Below are positions 37,961-46,035 of a stretch of 64,000 nucleotides of DNA, piece by piece. Position 1 is the stretch's first letter. Every line of letters starts with the position of its first letter. The stretch is from Methylophilaceae bacterium. Lineage in GTDB: Bacteria > Pseudomonadota > Gammaproteobacteria > Burkholderiales > Methylophilaceae. The notes under the pieces were generated by a model. It saw only the letters and a list, made by a program, of their open reading frames with translations. It was not told the DNA's origin and made no database searches. The position numbers and the translations under genes were made by a program. The stretch spans positions 118,536-182,535 of the forward strand of contig JAPKBG010000001.1 of assembly GCA_028823485.1 (NCBI GenBank). Reading direction: 5' to 3'.

Positions 37961-38287
37961 AAAGTGGAAGTCTCATCCACGTTGGCTTTGACCTTCAATC
38001 CCCTTATCACGCTGAGTGGCGCAGACGAAATAAGATGAAGGCGAGGACCTGTTTGAATCCCGCGGTGGCTTGCGGTTTGTGCAAGCCGCTAGGTTGAGTT
38101 CCGCAGCCGCTTATTTTGTTGAGTAACGCAAGGAACCCAAAGGGCGTGTTAGCAGGGTGTGTGTTTCTTTGGTTAGCTTTCTTTAGCACAAGCAAAAGAA
38201 AGCAACTCCCCTAGAGGCGAAAGAGAGTGATAATAGATTGGAGTCTATTATGAACATCGGATTACGTTACATAGCACACCCGCAAGA

Positions 38288-38340
38288 CCGTAAAGGTCTT
38301 CCCCAACGTCCCTAAATACTAAAGCGTTAAGTCAGTTGTG
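38288..38340 (+). repeat. Stem-loop module, copy 3
   Basis: Third unit, outside the right inverted repeat. It shares CCGTAAAGGTC, CCCCAAC, CTAAAGCGTTAAGTC and GTTGTGA with copies 1 and 2, but its stem arms no longer pair well. Confidence 0.55.
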
Positions 38341-38397
38341 AAAAAAGCCGCAAAATGGGGATTTTAAACAGGCTAATAAGACCTAACTTACTTAGTC

Positions 38398-38647
38398 ATT
38401 GATTTCTTAATGAAGCCAATAATAGCCATCGATGCGACACCACCAATGCCACTACTCGCAACGGTGCCAACCATACCACCACTAGCTGCGCCGCCTAATA
38501 CTGCTGATAAAACTTTTGAGCGCCTAAACCACCGCCAACGATACCTGCGATGCTGTTGCCTAGTGTACCTAAGCTTATATTTTTAAATAATACTCCACCA
38601 ATGTTGCCGCCTACAGCGCCTAAAATTAACTGAATAATTAGACCCAT
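38398..38647 (-). pseudogene. Glycine-rich small membrane protein, frameshifted
   Basis: The start [20 protein letters not shown] continues as [20 protein letters not shown] and reaches a TAG soon after. Moving frame near 38512-38522 gives [20 protein letters not shown], then [14 protein letters not shown] and a natural TAA. The reconstructed 82-residue protein is a glycine-zipper-type membrane protein of unknown function seen in several proteobacteria. A single frame change is the only lesion, so a sequencing error cannot be fully excluded. Confidence 0.65.
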
Positions 38648-38773
38648 TGTTGTTTCACCTGAGTTTATGCACGCTTCTTTATTTAAAGGTGTACGTCTTT
38701 AAAACACAGTTTTTTCAAGAATAAAATCCCTGATAATGAAATTTAACAATTATATTATTTAGCAGAAAAAGGC

Positions 38774-39490
38774 TTAAAAGGGGAGGAATACGGCTGTGGC
38801 AAGACCTTGTACAATCCGTGAAAGAAGCCGTTGTGATTTTTCGGCTAGGGCGATGGCGTAGAAATCGGTTCTGCCAATCATTTTGCCAAATTCTCTTTCA
38901 AAGCTGAGGTTGCGATCTGTTACGTTGATTTCATTGGTGAGTAGATATAGGTTGCCATTTTCATCACGACTATTGGAGAGTTTCCATGCAGTAATTTCTA
39001 TATTGCGAGCGACGTTGTAGATTTTTTGTGGGTCTAAACTATTCGTCATATAAAATTCGGTTTTATTGTTATGCGCTTTGGCTATCATGGTTTGTAAGCC
39101 GACGATAAAGGATAGAACGCGGTCACCTTGATAGTCGGCATCAAAAGTGAGGAAAATAGCTGTTGTGTCTTGCTTGTTATCGATGGCGCTAAATTGCCAT
39201 TGATGTTGTTGTGCATTCTCGAATACCCATTTTGCCATGTGCTCAGCAGACGCTTTATCATTTTTAGCTAGCTCACGTGGATTGCGTTTATATAGCTTAA
39301 TCATTAAGGTACGTAGGCTTGTTGTGTTACTTCTAAGCTCCATGTCAGCCATGCGATCAAAATCGGATTTGGCTAGCTGGCTAATGCTACTACTATCCGT
39401 CCGTTGAGGGACTGGGTGTTTGCTGACCGTGTTATTACTTGCACATGCGCTTAACAAAATGGAAAGGAACACGCTGCAGAGGAGTCTCAT
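38774..39490 (-). CDS. Uncharacterised lipoprotein in the phoBR unit
   Basis: A 238-residue protein with a lipoprotein signal (MRLLCSVFLSILLSACASNN, lipobox LSAC). The mature part begins with a Ser/Asn/Thr-rich linker and continues as a mixed alpha/beta domain with no recognised motif. Stretches such as ADYQGDRVLSFIVGLQTMIA and SFEREFGKMIGRTDFYAIAL are well formed, so it is not decayed. Its start overlaps the phoR stop by 4 bp (ATGA), which means it is translated with phoR. A role in phosphate sensing or an envelope response is possible by position only. The residue after the lipid Cys is Ala, so outer membrane sorting is expected. Confidence 0.75.
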   Translation of the reverse strand: MRLLCSVFLSILLSACASNNTVSKHPVPQRTDSSSISQLAKSDFDRMADMELRSNTTSLRTLMIKLYKRNPRELAKNDKASAEHMAKWVFENAQQHQWQFSAIDNKQDTTAIFLTFDADYQGDRVLSFIVGLQTMIAKAHNNKTEFYMTNSLDPQKIYNVARNIEITAWKLSNSRDENGNLYLLTNEINVTDRNLSFEREFGKMIGRTDFYAIALAEKSQRLLSRIVQGLATAVFLPF

Positions 39491-40803
39491 GCGGCCTCTT
39501 CGGATGGCTTGATTGCCGTTCGAGACTGTGGGAAAACAATGCTGAAAGTACTGCCTTCGCCAATGGTGCTTTTAATCTCTAATCTCGCTTTATGGCGGTT
39601 AAGTATGTGTTTTACAATGGCTAACCCTAAACCGGTACCACCGGTATCGCGGCTGCGACCATTGTCTACGCGATAGAATCGTTCGGTCAGCCTGGCGATA
39701 TGTTGTGCTTCAATACCAATGCCTGAGTCTTTTACATTAAGGACCGCTTGCTTGTTTTTTAACGTCCAACCGATGGTGACATCGCCACCTTTTGGGGTGT
39801 ATCTCACGGCATTAGTGACTAAATTGGTGAAGGCACTGAGTAGCTCATCATTGCTGCCTTTGATATTGAGTGTTTCGTCAGCATTTAGGTGAATTTTATG
39901 TTTGCCATTGCTGAGCGCCTTAGCATCATTTTGCAACATGGTGAGTAGTGTGGACATGTTGATGACAGAAGTGGTGGGGGATTCACTATTACTTTCAATA
40001 CGTGATAGCGTTAACAAGTCTTCGATAATGAGACGCATACGGCTTGTTTGGCTAATCATCATGTCGAAGTAACCTTTTGAACTATCAGGAACAGCATCTT
40101 TTGTATCGAGCAGTGTCTCTAAAAATCCACCGACGACGGTGAGTGGTGTGCGTAGCTCATGAGAGACATTGGCAATAAAGTCTCGACGCATGGTGTCAAT
40201 TTTTTCTTGTGCGGAAATGTTGCGGCAGATGAGTAATTTTTGTGCGGTGCCAAATACAATGAGTTGTATTTGCAGTGTGGTTTCTGTATTGCGAATCGAC
40301 TTAACAATCACCGGCTCAGCATATTGGCTGCTCTGCAGATAGTTAATAAACTCCGCATAACGAACGAGATTTTGTACAGGCTGATTGACATCCCTGCTGA
40401 TGTCTAAGCCAAGTAATAATTCGGCTGGCGGGTTGCACCACTCCACTTCATCACGATGGTTGAGTACGACGATGCCATCGGGCAGTGCATTGGTTGCGCG
40501 CTTAAAGCCTTCAAGTGCAGCAACGAGCTCGGCTTCTGCTCGAATGTTTTTACGTTGGTGTTGAAATAGGCTGGAGAAGACCGTTTCCCAGATGCCTTTG
40601 CCTTCTGGAACTTCATTTAAGCTGGGGGTTCTAAGCCAAATTTGTAATTGGTATAGCCAGTAAAGCAGCCGCGCAATGTAGAGTGATAGCGCAATACACA
40701 AAAATACTAAGGCGAGAACTATGCCTTTAATCGCCCAGATAACAAGCGCGACGGCTAAGAGACCTAAGCCTAGCCAAAAAGTTTTCCACCTAATATCTGA
40801 CAA
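39487..40803 (-). CDS. phoR: Sensor histidine kinase PhoR
   Basis: A 438-residue phosphate-regulon sensor kinase. Two N-terminal membrane helices (residues ~9-50) lead to a PAS domain (NALPDGIVVLNHRDEVEWCN, PPAELLLGL). The phosphoacceptor site FIANVSHELRTPLTVVGGFL has the conserved His. The ATPase domain carries FTNLVTNAVRYTPKGG (N box), VKDSGIGIEAQHI (G1) and RDTGGTGLGLAIVKHILNRH (G2). The best start is a TTG at 40803. It lies 97 bp after phoB, and the downstream lipoprotein gene overlaps it. Under phosphate limitation it should phosphorylate PhoB. Confidence 0.93.
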   Translation of the reverse strand: MSDIRWKTFWLGLGLLAVALVIWAIKGIVLALVFLCIALSLYIARLLYWLYQLQIWLRTPSLNEVPEGKGIWETVFSSLFQHQRKNIRAEAELVAALEGFKRATNALPDGIVVLNHRDEVEWCNPPAELLLGLDISRDVNQPVQNLVRYAEFINYLQSSQYAEPVIVKSIRNTETTLQIQLIVFGTAQKLLICRNISAQEKIDTMRRDFIANVSHELRTPLTVVGGFLETLLDTKDAVPDSSKGYFDMMISQTSRMRLIIEDLLTLSRIESNSESPTTSVINMSTLLTMLQNDAKALSNGKHKIHLNADETLNIKGSNDELLSAFTNLVTNAVRYTPKGGDVTIGWTLKNKQAVLNVKDSGIGIEAQHIARLTERFYRVDNGRSRDTGGTGLGLAIVKHILNRHKARLEIKSTIGEGSTFSIVFPQSRTAIKPSEEAA

Positions 40804-40900
40804 GATTGTTTACCTGCTGCCTAACCTGTATTACGTGTACATATTATAGTGTCTTTTACGTGCCAGAATAAGCATGTTTTGATTTAATTTTACGTGTTGC

Positions 40901-41593
40901 CTATGCCGTAATCACAGAAAGCCTGTAACCAGAACCGCGGACTGTTTGAATTAAATCTTGATGGCCTGAAATGGAGAGTGCATTTCTTAGCCGACGGATA
41001 TGCACGTCGACGGTACGGTCTTCTACAAAGACATGGTGGCCCCATACCTTGTCAAGCAACTGACTGCGTGAGTGGACACGCTCAGGGTTGCCCATAAAAT
41101 AATGTAAAAGCCTGAATTCTGTTGGGCCTAAATCGACAACCTTATTATTGCTTTTAACACGACGTGTGACTGGGTCTAAGTGCAGGCCTTGAATCTCAAT
41201 TGGATCATCTGTCATTTGAGGCGCTATGCGACGTAATACCGCTTTAATGCGTGCGTTTAGCTCTTTTGGGCTAAAAGGTTTGGTCACATAATCATCCGCA
41301 CCGACTTCTAAGCAACGGACTTTATCAAATTCACCGCCACGCGCAGTGAGCATAATGATTGGAATTTGTTTGGTCGCGCTATCTGACTTGAGCTGTCGTG
41401 CAAAATCAATGCCACTCATTTTCGGGAGCATCCAGTCGAGTAAAATTAAGTCGGGTAGCGCATTGCGTAAAAGCTCTTGCGCATGTTCAGCACTAATAGC
41501 ACGCATAGGTGTGTGACCTGCCTGCGTAATGTTAAGCGCTAGCAGCTCTTGTAAAGCAGGTTCATCTTCTACAACTAATATATTAGCTGGCAT
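40901..41593 (-). CDS. phoB: Phosphate regulon response regulator PhoB
   Basis: An OmpR/PhoB-type response regulator. The receiver domain has acidic pocket residues in ILVVEDEPALQELL, the phosphorylated Asp in LILLDWMLPKMSG and Lys in DDYVTKPFSPKEL. The C-terminal winged helix contains VDLGPTEFRLLHYFMGNPER and VEDRTVDVHIRRLRNALS. ATG 41593 is preceded by GGAG at a good distance; an in-frame GTG at 41602 is the alternative but overlaps that site. It is the first gene of phoB-phoR-lipoprotein and activates phosphate-scavenging genes in relatives. Confidence 0.95.
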   Translation of the reverse strand: MPANILVVEDEPALQELLALNITQAGHTPMRAISAEHAQELLRNALPDLILLDWMLPKMSGIDFARQLKSDSATKQIPIIMLTARGGEFDKVRCLEVGADDYVTKPFSPKELNARIKAVLRRIAPQMTDDPIEIQGLHLDPVTRRVKSNNKVVDLGPTEFRLLHYFMGNPERVHSRSQLLDKVWGHHVFVEDRTVDVHIRRLRNALSISGHQDLIQTVRGSGYRLSVITA

Positions 41594-41776
41594 TTTCTCC
41601 ACACTTTGAAATATTAAGGTGAAATCATTATGTGACTATAATATTTCAAATTTATGACAATAGGGAAAAGATTAATCGCTTAGTTAATAATCTTAATTGC
41701 CATTTCCTCCATTATGTAACAAGATGTAAGTTAAAATTAATCAGAATAGTTAAAATATAAAAATTGGGAGAGCTAG

Positions 41777-43438
41777 ATGGCGGGGATTTTAGATAAAGAG
41801 AATACGATTGCAAGCCCAGGCTTTAATCGTTGGTTAGTTCCACCAGCAGCATTGGCCATACATTTGTCTATTGGCATGGCCTATGGATTTAGTGTTTTTT
41901 GGAAGCCGTTAGGGAATGCATTGAAAGATGGTGCGGGTGATCCTGTTGCTTCTTGTTCTGCTGGCGCAGCGACTTTTAGTGATAAGTTGGCGGGAACAGC
42001 AAAAGCATTGTTTGCGACTGATTGTAACTGGACACAGTTTGATTTAGGGTGGATGTTTACCCTCTTTTTTGTGTTGTTGGGTTGTTCTGCTGCTATCTTT
42101 GGTGGTTGGTTGGAGAGAGAAGGCCCGAGAAAAACAGGCTTTGTCTCAGCCATTCTATGGGCAGGTGGATTACTAATCTCTGCATACGGTATTTATGTGC
42201 ATCAGCTTTGGCTGTTATGGTTAGGCAGTGGCGTCATTGGTGGTATTGGGTTAGGTTTGGCTTATATCTCTCCAGTATCGACGCTCATCAAATGGTTCCC
42301 TGACCATCGCGGCATGGCAACGGGCATGGCGATTATGGGCTTTGGTGGAGGTGCTATGATTGGCTCTCCAATTGCAACCAAGTTGATGGCACACTTTTCT
42401 GAAGCTGGTGGTGCGGGCGTATGGCAAACTTTTGTCATTCTTGGCATTATTTATTTCATCTTTATGGTGAGTGGTTCTTTCGGCTATCGTATTCCAGCAA
42501 CGGGTTGGAAGCCTGAGGGTTGGAATCCACCTGCCAAGACAGAAAATGCCATGATTGCTTCTAAACATGTGCATTTGAATAACGCGCATAAAACGCCGCA
42601 ATTTTGGCTGTTATGGTTAGTGCTTTGTATGAATGTGTCAGCTTGTATCGGCATCTTGGGTGCTGCGTCTCCCATGCTGCAAGAAACCTTTGGTGGCGCT
42701 TTGATTGGTCAACCTGAACTTGGCTTTGCTGATGTAAAAAATGATCATGCCATGACGACTGCAGCGGCTTTAGTTGGTGCTGGGTTTGTTGGTTTAATTT
42801 CCGTCTTTAATATTTTTGGACGTATTGGCTGGGCATCCTCTTCAGATAAACTTGGACGTAAATGCACTTACTATATCTTCTTTGTATTAGGCGCGTTCTT
42901 ATACTGTTCATCTGCTTATGTGGCGGGCTTTAAGTCATTGTCATTATTTGTCGCTTGCTTCTGTATTATTTCCTCGATGTATGGCGGCGGCTTTGCGACA
43001 ATTCCTGCATATTTAGCCGATATGTTTGGTACGCAATTCGTCGGTGCGATTCATGGGCGAATTCTGCTGGCATGGTCTACGGCAGGCCTTGTGGGGCCCG
43101 TTATTGTGAACTATATGCATGACACGCGCTTGGAGGCTGGTGTGCCTTATGATCAAATCTATGCTCCGATTATGTTGGTGTTGGCGGGCATGATGGTGGT
43201 TGGCTTTATCGCGAACATGTTGATTAAGCCTGTTGCGGATAAAGACTTTATGACCGATAAAGAGCTCGCAGCGGTGCGTAGTGCTGGTCATGAAAAAGTG
43301 GCTGCTAAAAATGCGACCGCTAGTGCGGTGACAGAGAAACATAGCGTTGTTATGTTGCTTGCATGGGCTGCGGTGTTAGTGCCAATTATCTACGGCATAT
43401 GGAGCACGGCACAAAAAGCATGGTCGCTATTTAGTTAA
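41777..43438 (+). CDS. OFA-family major facilitator transporter
   Basis: A 553-residue MFS protein of the oxalate/formate antiporter (OFA) family with twelve predicted helices. Typical stretches are HLSIGMAYGFSVFWKPLGNA, SGVIGGIGLGLAYISPVSTL, IKWFPDHRGMATGMAIMGFG and GGGFATIPAYLADMFGTQFV. NIFGRIGWASSSDKLGRK is the cytoplasmic loop signature. A ~45-residue loop after the first helix and an extra C-terminal membrane segment (VVMLLAWAAVLVPIIYGIW) match the 'MFS transporter small subunit' that is a separate gene elsewhere. The substrate is probably a small carboxylate; which one is unknown. Confidence 0.88.
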   Translation: MAGILDKENTIASPGFNRWLVPPAALAIHLSIGMAYGFSVFWKPLGNALKDGAGDPVASCSAGAATFSDKLAGTAKALFATDCNWTQFDLGWMFTLFFVLLGCSAAIFGGWLEREGPRKTGFVSAILWAGGLLISAYGIYVHQLWLLWLGSGVIGGIGLGLAYISPVSTLIKWFPDHRGMATGMAIMGFGGGAMIGSPIATKLMAHFSEAGGAGVWQTFVILGIIYFIFMVSGSFGYRIPATGWKPEGWNPPAKTENAMIASKHVHLNNAHKTPQFWLLWLVLCMNVSACIGILGAASPMLQETFGGALIGQPELGFADVKNDHAMTTAAALVGAGFVGLISVFNIFGRIGWASSSDKLGRKCTYYIFFVLGAFLYCSSAYVAGFKSLSLFVACFCIISSMYGGGFATIPAYLADMFGTQFVGAIHGRILLAWSTAGLVGPVIVNYMHDTRLEAGVPYDQIYAPIMLVLAGMMVVGFIANMLIKPVADKDFMTDKELAAVRSAGHEKVAAKNATASAVTEKHSVVMLLAWAAVLVPIIYGIWSTAQKAWSLFS

Positions 43439-43452
43439 AGCAGTCTAATAAA

Positions 43453-43498
43453 CGCTATTTAATTAGACGCTTAGCTTAGCTAGTCTGGTTAAATAGCG
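43453..43498 (+). other. Long hairpin in the ribH leader
   Basis: CGCTATTTAA (43453-43462) pairs perfectly with TTAAATAGCG (43489-43498); AGAC/GTCT extends it inside, leaving a GCTTAGC-type loop region. No T-run follows, so it is not a classical terminator of the preceding transporter gene. It lies 34 bp before the ribH start. None of the conserved FMN-riboswitch segments is recognisable. Confidence 0.5.
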
Positions 43499-43532
43499 TA
43501 AAATACTGCTTTTACGAAATTGAGAGAACGTT

Positions 43533-43982
43533 TTGGACAAAATAGCAATCAACTTAGATGGCACTGGCAAACGCATTGGTGTGGTGCTGTCTCGTTTTAA
43601 TAGCGATATTGGTGATGGCTTATTAAAAGCCTGCCATGCTGAGTTGTTGAAGCTAGGTGTCGCTGCGAAAGATATCCGTATTGCTACCGTCGCTGGCGCA
43701 CTTGAGACACCGCTGACTTTGCAGCATATGGCGATGAGTGAGCAATATGATGCCTTAATCGCGCTTGGTGCAATTGTGCGCGGTGAAACCTATCACTTTG
43801 AAGTGGTTGCTAATGAGTCTGCTCGTGGTGTGACTGAGGTGCAGTTTAATACAGGCATCCCAGTTGCCAATGCCATCCTTACTACAGAAAGCAATGCTCA
43901 GGCTGTTGAGCGCATGGACGTTAAAGGTGCTGAAGCTGCCCAGGTGGCGATTGAAATGTCCAACTTGGTGAGTGTGCTATGA
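43533..43982 (+). CDS. ribH: 6,7-dimethyl-8-ribityllumazine synthase
   Basis: A 149-residue lumazine synthase, the penultimate step of riboflavin synthesis, forming icosahedral or smaller oligomers. Signature stretches are [40 protein letters not shown] and [20 protein letters not shown] with the catalytic His. [20 protein letters not shown] follows. Initiation is most likely at TTG 43533 after GAGAGAACG; no ATG gives a proper N-terminus. It overlaps nusB by 4 bp (ATGA). ribH-nusB is a conserved bacterial pair. Confidence 0.95.
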   Translation: MDKIAINLDGTGKRIGVVLSRFNSDIGDGLLKACHAELLKLGVAAKDIRIATVAGALETPLTLQHMAMSEQYDALIALGAIVRGETYHFEVVANESARGVTEVQFNTGIPVANAILTTESNAQAVERMDVKGAEAAQVAIEMSNLVSVL

Positions 43983-44449
43983 GCGATACAACAGTGAATA
44001 AAAAGATGACGACTAAAAAATCTAAAGGCAGTCGCAATCGCCGTAAGTCGCGTGAGATTGCGCTGAAAGCCATTTACCGCATCATGATGAATGAAGGTGA
44101 TATCAAACAGGTATTTTTAGATATGAAAGACGATCCTGATTACAATAAAGCCGATGAAAAGTATTTTAAGTTGTTATTACAGGGCGTGATAGATCAGCTT
44201 GCCATGCTTGATGAACAGATTGATACTTATATTGATAGAACGCTCCCAGAGCTAAGCCCCATTGAGCATGCGATACTAAGGGTTTCATCCTACGAGCTAA
44301 TCTACGATGTGAGCATTCCATACCGTGTGGCAATTAATGAAGGTGTTGAGTTGGCCAAGATATTTGGCGGCGCTGATGGGCATAAGTATATTAATGGCGT
44401 GCTTGATAAAGTTGCCGCTTCAGCTAGACCACAAGAGTTTAGAAAATAA
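43979..44449 (+). CDS. nusB: Transcription antitermination protein NusB
   Basis: A 156-residue NusB, an all-helical RNA-binding protein that joins NusE (S10) on boxA in rRNA antitermination complexes. A basic N-terminal extension (residues 1-20, [19 protein letters not shown]) precedes the family start [38 protein letters not shown] and [20 protein letters not shown] are typical, with [11 protein letters not shown] at the end. The start overlaps the ribH stop by 4 bp. The decayed PP2C gene begins 44 bp after it. Confidence 0.95.
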   Translation: MSDTTVNKKMTTKKSKGSRNRRKSREIALKAIYRIMMNEGDIKQVFLDMKDDPDYNKADEKYFKLLLQGVIDQLAMLDEQIDTYIDRTLPELSPIEHAILRVSSYELIYDVSIPYRVAINEGVELAKIFGGADGHKYINGVLDKVAASARPQEFRK

Positions 44450-44493
44450 CTCGTTCAGCTAAATGTTGAATGAGCCACTGATAAATGTAAGTC

Positions 44494-45240
44494 ATGCGAT
44501 CGGTGTTGCTGAGTGTTTCTGATGTCGGTTTAGTTAGAAACGCTTAATGAAGATGTCTTCTCCAGCGATTTAACGTATGGACTGATCATGTCAGATGGGG
44601 GTATAAGAGTGGTGAGGTTGTAAGTCAAATGGCGATGCTGGTGACCATTGCAGCATTCACTAAATTGCAGCATTTGCAAGGTGATAGTCAGGCCTTATCT
44701 ATTCCTGAAATGCTGCAAAAAGCAGGCAGCGTGCGAATGAGGAGATTATTAACACTTCGCAAAAGTATGCGGCTTGTGAAGGGATGGACACTACTTTTGT
44801 CAGTGATGTTTTTATCAACAATACGATTGTCATTGGTCATGCTGGTAACTCTAGGATGTATCGCCTAATGGGCAATGAGCTGCTACAATTAACGGAAGAC
44901 CACTCTCTTTTGCAAGAAAAATCAATACAGGACAAATCACTCAAGAAGATTCAAGATACTCACCTGGTGTACGTTTAATGGCACGTACGCTTAGGGCATA
45001 GGGCATGATGAGGTGCTAACATTAAAAAAATATGACACGCATATTGAGGACCTATATTTATTATGCTCCGATGGGTTAACAGATTTGGTGGGTGACGATG
45101 AAATTAAAAGTACGCTTATTGACGCGTGTGGCGATATGCAGCTTGCCGCTAAAAGGTTAGTAGCCTTTGCAAATGAAGGTGGTGGGCAGGATAATATTTT
45201 AGTTTTATTATCATTGGTAAATATATCATTTTCAATGTAG
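44494..45240 (+). pseudogene. PP2C-type Ser/Thr protein phosphatase, about five frame changes
   Basis: Joined across frames, the sequence reads MRSVLLSVSDVGLVRNA, NEDVFSSDLTYGLI, YKSGEVVSQMAML, NEEIINTSQKYAACEGMDTT, FVSDVFINNTIVIGHAGNSR and QLTEDHSLLQE. It ends with SRYSPGVRLMARTL, LYLLCSDGLTDLVGDDEIKS and EGGGQDNILVLL. These are the metal-binding and active-site motifs of PP2C phosphatases (R-x-x-N-E-D, D-G, G-H-x-G-x-S-R, S-D-G-L, D-N). Frame changes occur near 44542, 44605, 44733, 44921 and 44994. The next gene is a broken FHA protein, so a phosphoprotein signalling pair has been lost together. Confidence 0.85.
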
Positions 45241-45297
45241 TGGATATTGAAAATAAGTACAAGTTACTTAAGCAGCAATGGGTTTCATAAGGACGGT

Positions 45298-46031
45298 ATC
45301 GCAAAGCTAGTTTTTTTATTGGATGGAAATGTAGTTAAAGAGACTGTGCTCGATAAAGGGCGCATTAGTATTGGAAGAGGTGCATCAAATGATGTGCATA
45401 TTGATAACCTGTCGATTAGTGGTGAACATGCTGTGGTAGTAACAACAACAGATGGCAGCTACGTAGAGGATCTTAATAGCACGAATGGTACAATCGTCAA
45501 TAAAGTGAAAGTTAAAAAGTATATATTTGCGGATGGTGACTTGATTGGATTAGGTAAATATAAATTAAGATACCTACAGGATTACACGATTCATTAGTCA
45601 CAAAATGATGGGTTTGAAAGTACCGTTTTAGTCGTAGGCCCTGCTGAGGCTGATGAGAATGAAAGCCAGCCCGTGCAAGTAATGCCAGAAAAAATACAAC
45701 AGCCGATTGTTAAGTCCGCTGAAAAGCCGCTTAAAAAAACGGCGAAACAACAAAAGCCGCCACGGCTGACCATATTAAATGGTGATGACGTGGGGAGTAA
45801 TTACTCTTTGATAAAGCGATCTTGAAAATTGAGCAACCTAATAAACAGCTGGTGTTAGTGACAAAGCGTAGTCAAGGCTGCTTTATTTCACATATTGTGA
45901 ATGATGATGACTTGCATGTGAATGTTAAGAAAATTGATGCGGACACGCATGCATTACGTGACCATGACGAAATTGAAATGCTGGATATAAAAATGGAGTT
46001 TTCCTTGATTAAGATCACGCTTTATTATTGA
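45298..46031 (+). pseudogene. Tandem FHA-domain protein, lost start, stop and frameshift
   Basis: The first FHA domain is clear: AKLVFLLDGNVVKETVL, GRISIGRGASNDVHIDNLSI, SGEHAVVV and DLNSTNGTIVN. FHA domains bind phosphothreonine. An AAGGA ribosome site is followed at the right distance by ATC (45298) instead of ATG, so the start codon seems mutated; a TTG further up (45247) could replace it. The frame meets TAG at 45595-45597, runs on through a Lys/Pro-rich linker and shifts near 45815. It then continues as a second, weaker FHA-like part (LKIEQPNKQLVLVTKRSQGC). It follows the PP2C remnant by 57 bp. Confidence 0.82.
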
Positions 46032-46035
46032 GCGA

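Larger units (their letters stand above)
37460..38397. repeat. Non-coding repeat region with inverted ends
   Basis: About 0.9 kb without a credible gene. An outer pair of imperfect inverted repeats (37495-37542 and 38156-38202) shares GGTGT-G and ACAAGCAAAAGAAA cores. Inside and just beyond are three degenerate copies of a ~54-bp module (37554-37607, 37654-37707, 38288-38340) and a 76-bp palindromic element (37885-37960). Base composition is more GC-rich than the flanks. A 62-codon frame on the - strand (38007-38195) resembles spurious short peptides annotated from such repeats in other betaproteobacteria. No transposase is present. This is best seen as a dispersed repeat or remnant element. 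Confidence 0.7.

Noticed and set aside
38007..38195. 62-codon frame on the - strand in the repeat region
   Set aside because: Resembles spurious peptides annotated from dispersed repeats; no ribosome site, and it overlaps the inverted-repeat end.
37554..38340. CRISPR array
   Set aside because: Three diverged copies with unequal spacing (100 and ~630 bp) and no cas genes.
43441..43532. FMN riboswitch before ribH
   Set aside because: The conserved RFN-element segments are not present; only a simple hairpin is seen.
45247..45297. Functional TTG start for the FHA gene
   Set aside because: FHA homology and the AAGGA ribosome site both point to 45298, and the gene carries other lesions downstream, so this start would not rescue it.
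4070..46031. Stop-codon reassignment or systematic readthrough
   Set aside because: Disabling stops include TAA (pyk, cytochrome b561, secretin, membrane protein), TAG (LuxR, FIST, FHA) and TGA (small ORF), while intact genes end normally with all three. Frame changes accompany most of them.
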